Source: Paenarthrobacter nitroguajacolicus (GTDB lineage: Bacteria > Actinomycetota > Actinomycetes > Actinomycetales > Micrococcaceae). From it: 64,000 nucleotides of DNA. Both the position numbers and the translations under genes were made by a program. This document shows, in pieces, positions 62,283-64,000 of this stretch. Position 1 is the stretch's first letter; the number at the start of each line of letters is the position of its first letter. Location of the stretch: NCBI RefSeq assembly GCF_029952445.1, contig NZ_JAQPPK010000010.1, positions 105,269-169,268 on the forward strand, in the 5' to 3' direction. The notes under the pieces were generated by a model. It was not told the origin of the DNA and ran no database searches. It saw nothing but the letters and a program-made list of their open reading frames with translations.

Positions 62283-63287
62283 ATGACTGCAGTTCAGCTC
62301 GGAGATGGCCTCACTGTCAGCCCCCTCGGCTTCGGAGGCATGGCCCTCACACCCGTCTATGGCGGAATCGACCCCGAGGCAGGCCTGGAAACCCTGAGGC
62401 ATGCCGTGGACGCCGGGATCACGTTCATCGACACCGCCGACGTATACGGCGCAGGCAGCAACGAGGAACTCGTGGGCAGGCTCCTCAAGGAACGCCGCAA
62501 CGAGATCCAGGTAGCCACGAAATTCGGGATTGAGGGCAACCCCGCGGACGGATACACGGGAGTCCGCGGGGATGCACCCTACGTCAGGCAGGCGGCAGAG
62601 GCGAGCCTCCGGCGCTTGGGCACTGACGTGATTGACCTCTACTACATGCACCGCCGTGACCTCCGCGTTCCGATAGTGGAAACCGTGGAGGCCATGGTGG
62701 AGCTGGTCCGTGAGGGCAAGATCCGGCACCTCGGCTTGTCCGAAGTGACAGCCGAGGAGCTCAGGCAGGCCAACGCCGTCCATCCCATTGCCGCGGTCCA
62801 GAGTGAATGGTCAATCTGGAGCAGGGATGTTGAGCTCAATGTCGTGCCTGCGGCCAAGGAGCTTGGCGTTGGGTTCGTGCCTTATTCGCCGCTGGGCCGC
62901 GGGTTCCTCACAGGAACCGTCAACGCCGGCGATCTTGGCGAGAATGACTTCCGGCACAAGATCCCCCGTTTTGGCGACGAGGCACTTGATGCGAACCAGG
63001 CCGTGGTGGCAGCGGTCCGCGAGGTAGCCGCGCAACTCGAAGCTACCCCGGCGCAGGTTGCTTTGGCCTGGCTCTTTGAACAGGGCCGCCGCATAGGCAT
63101 CCCCGTGGTCCCCATCCCTGGCACGCGCAAGGCGCACCGGATCGATGAGAACCTCGGCTCACTGTCCCTGCAACTGGGGACAGCGCAGCTTGAGGTGCTC
63201 GACCAAGCCGCTGCCGCCGTCGTGGGTTCACGCTCCGCCGACCCCAACTGGGTCTCGCAGGGCCGCGAAGCGAACAACGTAGGCTGA
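62283..63287 (+). CDS. Aldo/keto reductase
   Basis: 334 residues from ATG 62283. AKR13-like: 'LGFGGMALTPVYGG' near 14, 'AGITFIDTADVYGAGSNEEL' with catalytic Asp and Tyr near 48-54, 'VATKFGIEG' with Lys near 79, 'LYYMHRRD' with His near 122, and 'ALAWLFEQGRRIGIPVVPIP' with 'GTRKAHRIDENLG' for NADPH. It reduces an aldehyde or keto-substrate. 4 bp before the next gene, so probably co-transcribed. Confidence 0.94.
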   Translation: MTAVQLGDGLTVSPLGFGGMALTPVYGGIDPEAGLETLRHAVDAGITFIDTADVYGAGSNEELVGRLLKERRNEIQVATKFGIEGNPADGYTGVRGDAPYVRQAAEASLRRLGTDVIDLYYMHRRDLRVPIVETVEAMVELVREGKIRHLGLSEVTAEELRQANAVHPIAAVQSEWSIWSRDVELNVVPAAKELGVGFVPYSPLGRGFLTGTVNAGDLGENDFRHKIPRFGDEALDANQAVVAAVREVAAQLEATPAQVALAWLFEQGRRIGIPVVPIPGTRKAHRIDENLGSLSLQLGTAQLEVLDQAAAAVVGSRSADPNWVSQGREANNVG

Positions 63288-63291
63288 ACGG

Positions 63292-63942
63292 ATGGACACG
63301 CTTATTCACTCAACTCTTGACGTCACCATCCGCAGCATTTCGGTCAGCGAGATGAACAACAACGTGTACTTGTTGACCTCGAAGTCCACAGGTGCGCAAT
63401 TGTTGATCGACGCCGCCGACGACCTTCCAGCGATTCAGCAACTTCTGCAGGACGCCGCCGCCGATACAGCCGAGCCCGCCAAGCTGGTCCGGATCGCAAC
63501 CACCCACCAGCACTGGGACCACGTCCGTGCGTTGGCGGAGCTGGTGGAAGTCACAGGGGCAACCACGTCAGCAGGAGCGGACGACGCCGATGCGCTGCCG
63601 GTTCCGGTGGATGTCCGGCTTGGCCACGGCGACGTCGAGCGGTTCGGGGACGTCGAAATCCGGGCAATCCACCTGCGTGGACATACCCCGGGTTCGATCG
63701 CCTTCGTGTACCAGGATCCGGAAGGGCCGGCCCACATTTTCAGTGGCGACTCATTGTTTCCAGGCGGCGTCGGCAACACACAGAACGATCCTGCACGCTT
63801 CACGTCTCTGTTGAACGACGTGTCGGAACGACTGTTCGACGCTTATCCGGACCAAACCCTCGTGCACCCTGGCCATGGACTGCCCACGACACTCGGCGCC
63901 GAGCGGCCACACTTGGAAGAGTGGCGCGCCCGGGGCTGGTGA
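63292..63942 (+). CDS. Metallo-beta-lactamase-fold hydrolase
   Basis: 216 residues. Metal motif 'IATTHQHWDHVRALAEL' (HxHxDH) near 72, 'IHLRGHTPGSIAFVYQD' near 126, 'FSGDSLFPGGVGNT' near 150 and 'TLVHPGHGLPTTLG' near 190, typical of the glyoxalase II-like group. Substrate unknown; it follows the aldo/keto reductase in one transcription unit. Confidence 0.92.
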   Translation: MDTLIHSTLDVTIRSISVSEMNNNVYLLTSKSTGAQLLIDAADDLPAIQQLLQDAAADTAEPAKLVRIATTHQHWDHVRALAELVEVTGATTSAGADDADALPVPVDVRLGHGDVERFGDVEIRAIHLRGHTPGSIAFVYQDPEGPAHIFSGDSLFPGGVGNTQNDPARFTSLLNDVSERLFDAYPDQTLVHPGHGLPTTLGAERPHLEEWRARGW

Positions 63943-64000
63943 TTAGCGGCCGCGACGCTCGTTCGAAGCCGGAGCCGAAGCGCGGCGCGGGCCGCTGCGT
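63943..64000 (-). CDS. C-terminal tail of a basic protein (cut by window edge)
   Basis: The minus strand gives a frame entering from the right edge that ends in TAA at 63943-63945: 'RSGPRRASAPASNERRGR'. An Arg/Ser/Ala-rich tail of this sort is common on DEAD-box RNA helicases of actinobacteria, but 18 residues do not allow a firm call. Convergent with the hydrolase gene. Confidence 0.35.
   Translation of the reverse strand, partial: RSGPRRASAPASNERRGR

Overview
The window is GC-rich, almost fully coding DNA with strong G/C bias at third codon positions, short or overlapping operon junctions (ATGA), frequent GTG/TTG starts and no rRNA, tRNA, integrase or transposase. Gene content (DUF3073, FeS-type PurF next to PurM, ClpB with an HspR/HAIR-type operator, molybdate operon with a MopI-like regulator, paired SMR exporter behind a guanidine-III riboswitch) points to a high-GC actinobacterium of the Micrococcaceae, most like Arthrobacter/Paenarthrobacter. 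That assignment is inference from gene content, not a database match.

Layout. 1-7.8 kb: acyl-CoA synthetase (cut by the window edge) and a crotonase divergent from a LysR regulator, small membrane proteins, a frameshifted nuclease pseudogene, a lipoprotein, and a TetR/DJ-1 pair divergent from a Rossmann-fold reductase. 7.8-15.2 kb: a LacI-controlled carbohydrate operon (binding protein, two permeases, two Gfo/Idh oxidoreductases, ThuA-like protein) with two perfect 14-bp operators and no ATPase gene. 15.2-20.5 kb: an atypical, less GC-rich island with unrecognised genes, a nucleotidyltransferase-like two-gene operon and a decayed gene. 20.5-27.6 kb: glyoxylate/allantoin catabolism (hyi, glxR, gcl, glycerate kinase, allantoinase) and a receiver-less winged-helix regulator. 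27.6-33.5 kb: peroxiredoxin, then a four-gene operon joining a partner-switching module (response regulator-phosphatase, STAS protein, HATPase) to a cellulose-synthase-like glycosyltransferase, then a class V aminotransferase. 33.5-40.6 kb: two secreted/anchored proteins, a PAP2 phosphatase, uraD-uraH, purF-purM. 40.6-45 kb: a polar amino-acid ABC importer with a DoeB-like deacylase, divergent from a GntR regulator. 45-64 kb: housekeeping and accessory genes including clpB, regulator-modABC, an HD/DUF4031 protein, a ComB-like phosphatase, a sialidase, yccF, trpF, hutD, guanidinium exporters, an aldo/keto reductase and a metallo-hydrolase.

Pathway logic. UraH and UraD turn 5-hydroxyisourate into allantoin, allantoinase makes allantoate, the class V aminotransferase is a candidate ureidoglycine-glyoxylate aminotransferase, and Gcl/Hyi/GlxR/glycerate kinase feed glyoxylate to 2-phosphoglycerate. 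Urate oxidase and allantoate amidohydrolase are not in this window.

Most unusual observations: (1) a dispersed family of intergenic tandem repeats that keeps a 32-bp period at several loci with different sequence bodies and mostly starts at gene 3' ends; (2) the island with an overlapping nucleotidyltransferase-like/partner pair and an unrecognised two-gene unit; (3) the partner-switching/glycosyltransferase operon, whose glycosyltransferase carries a large helical insertion between catalytic motifs; (4) a guanidine-III riboswitch in front of a two-gene SMR pair.
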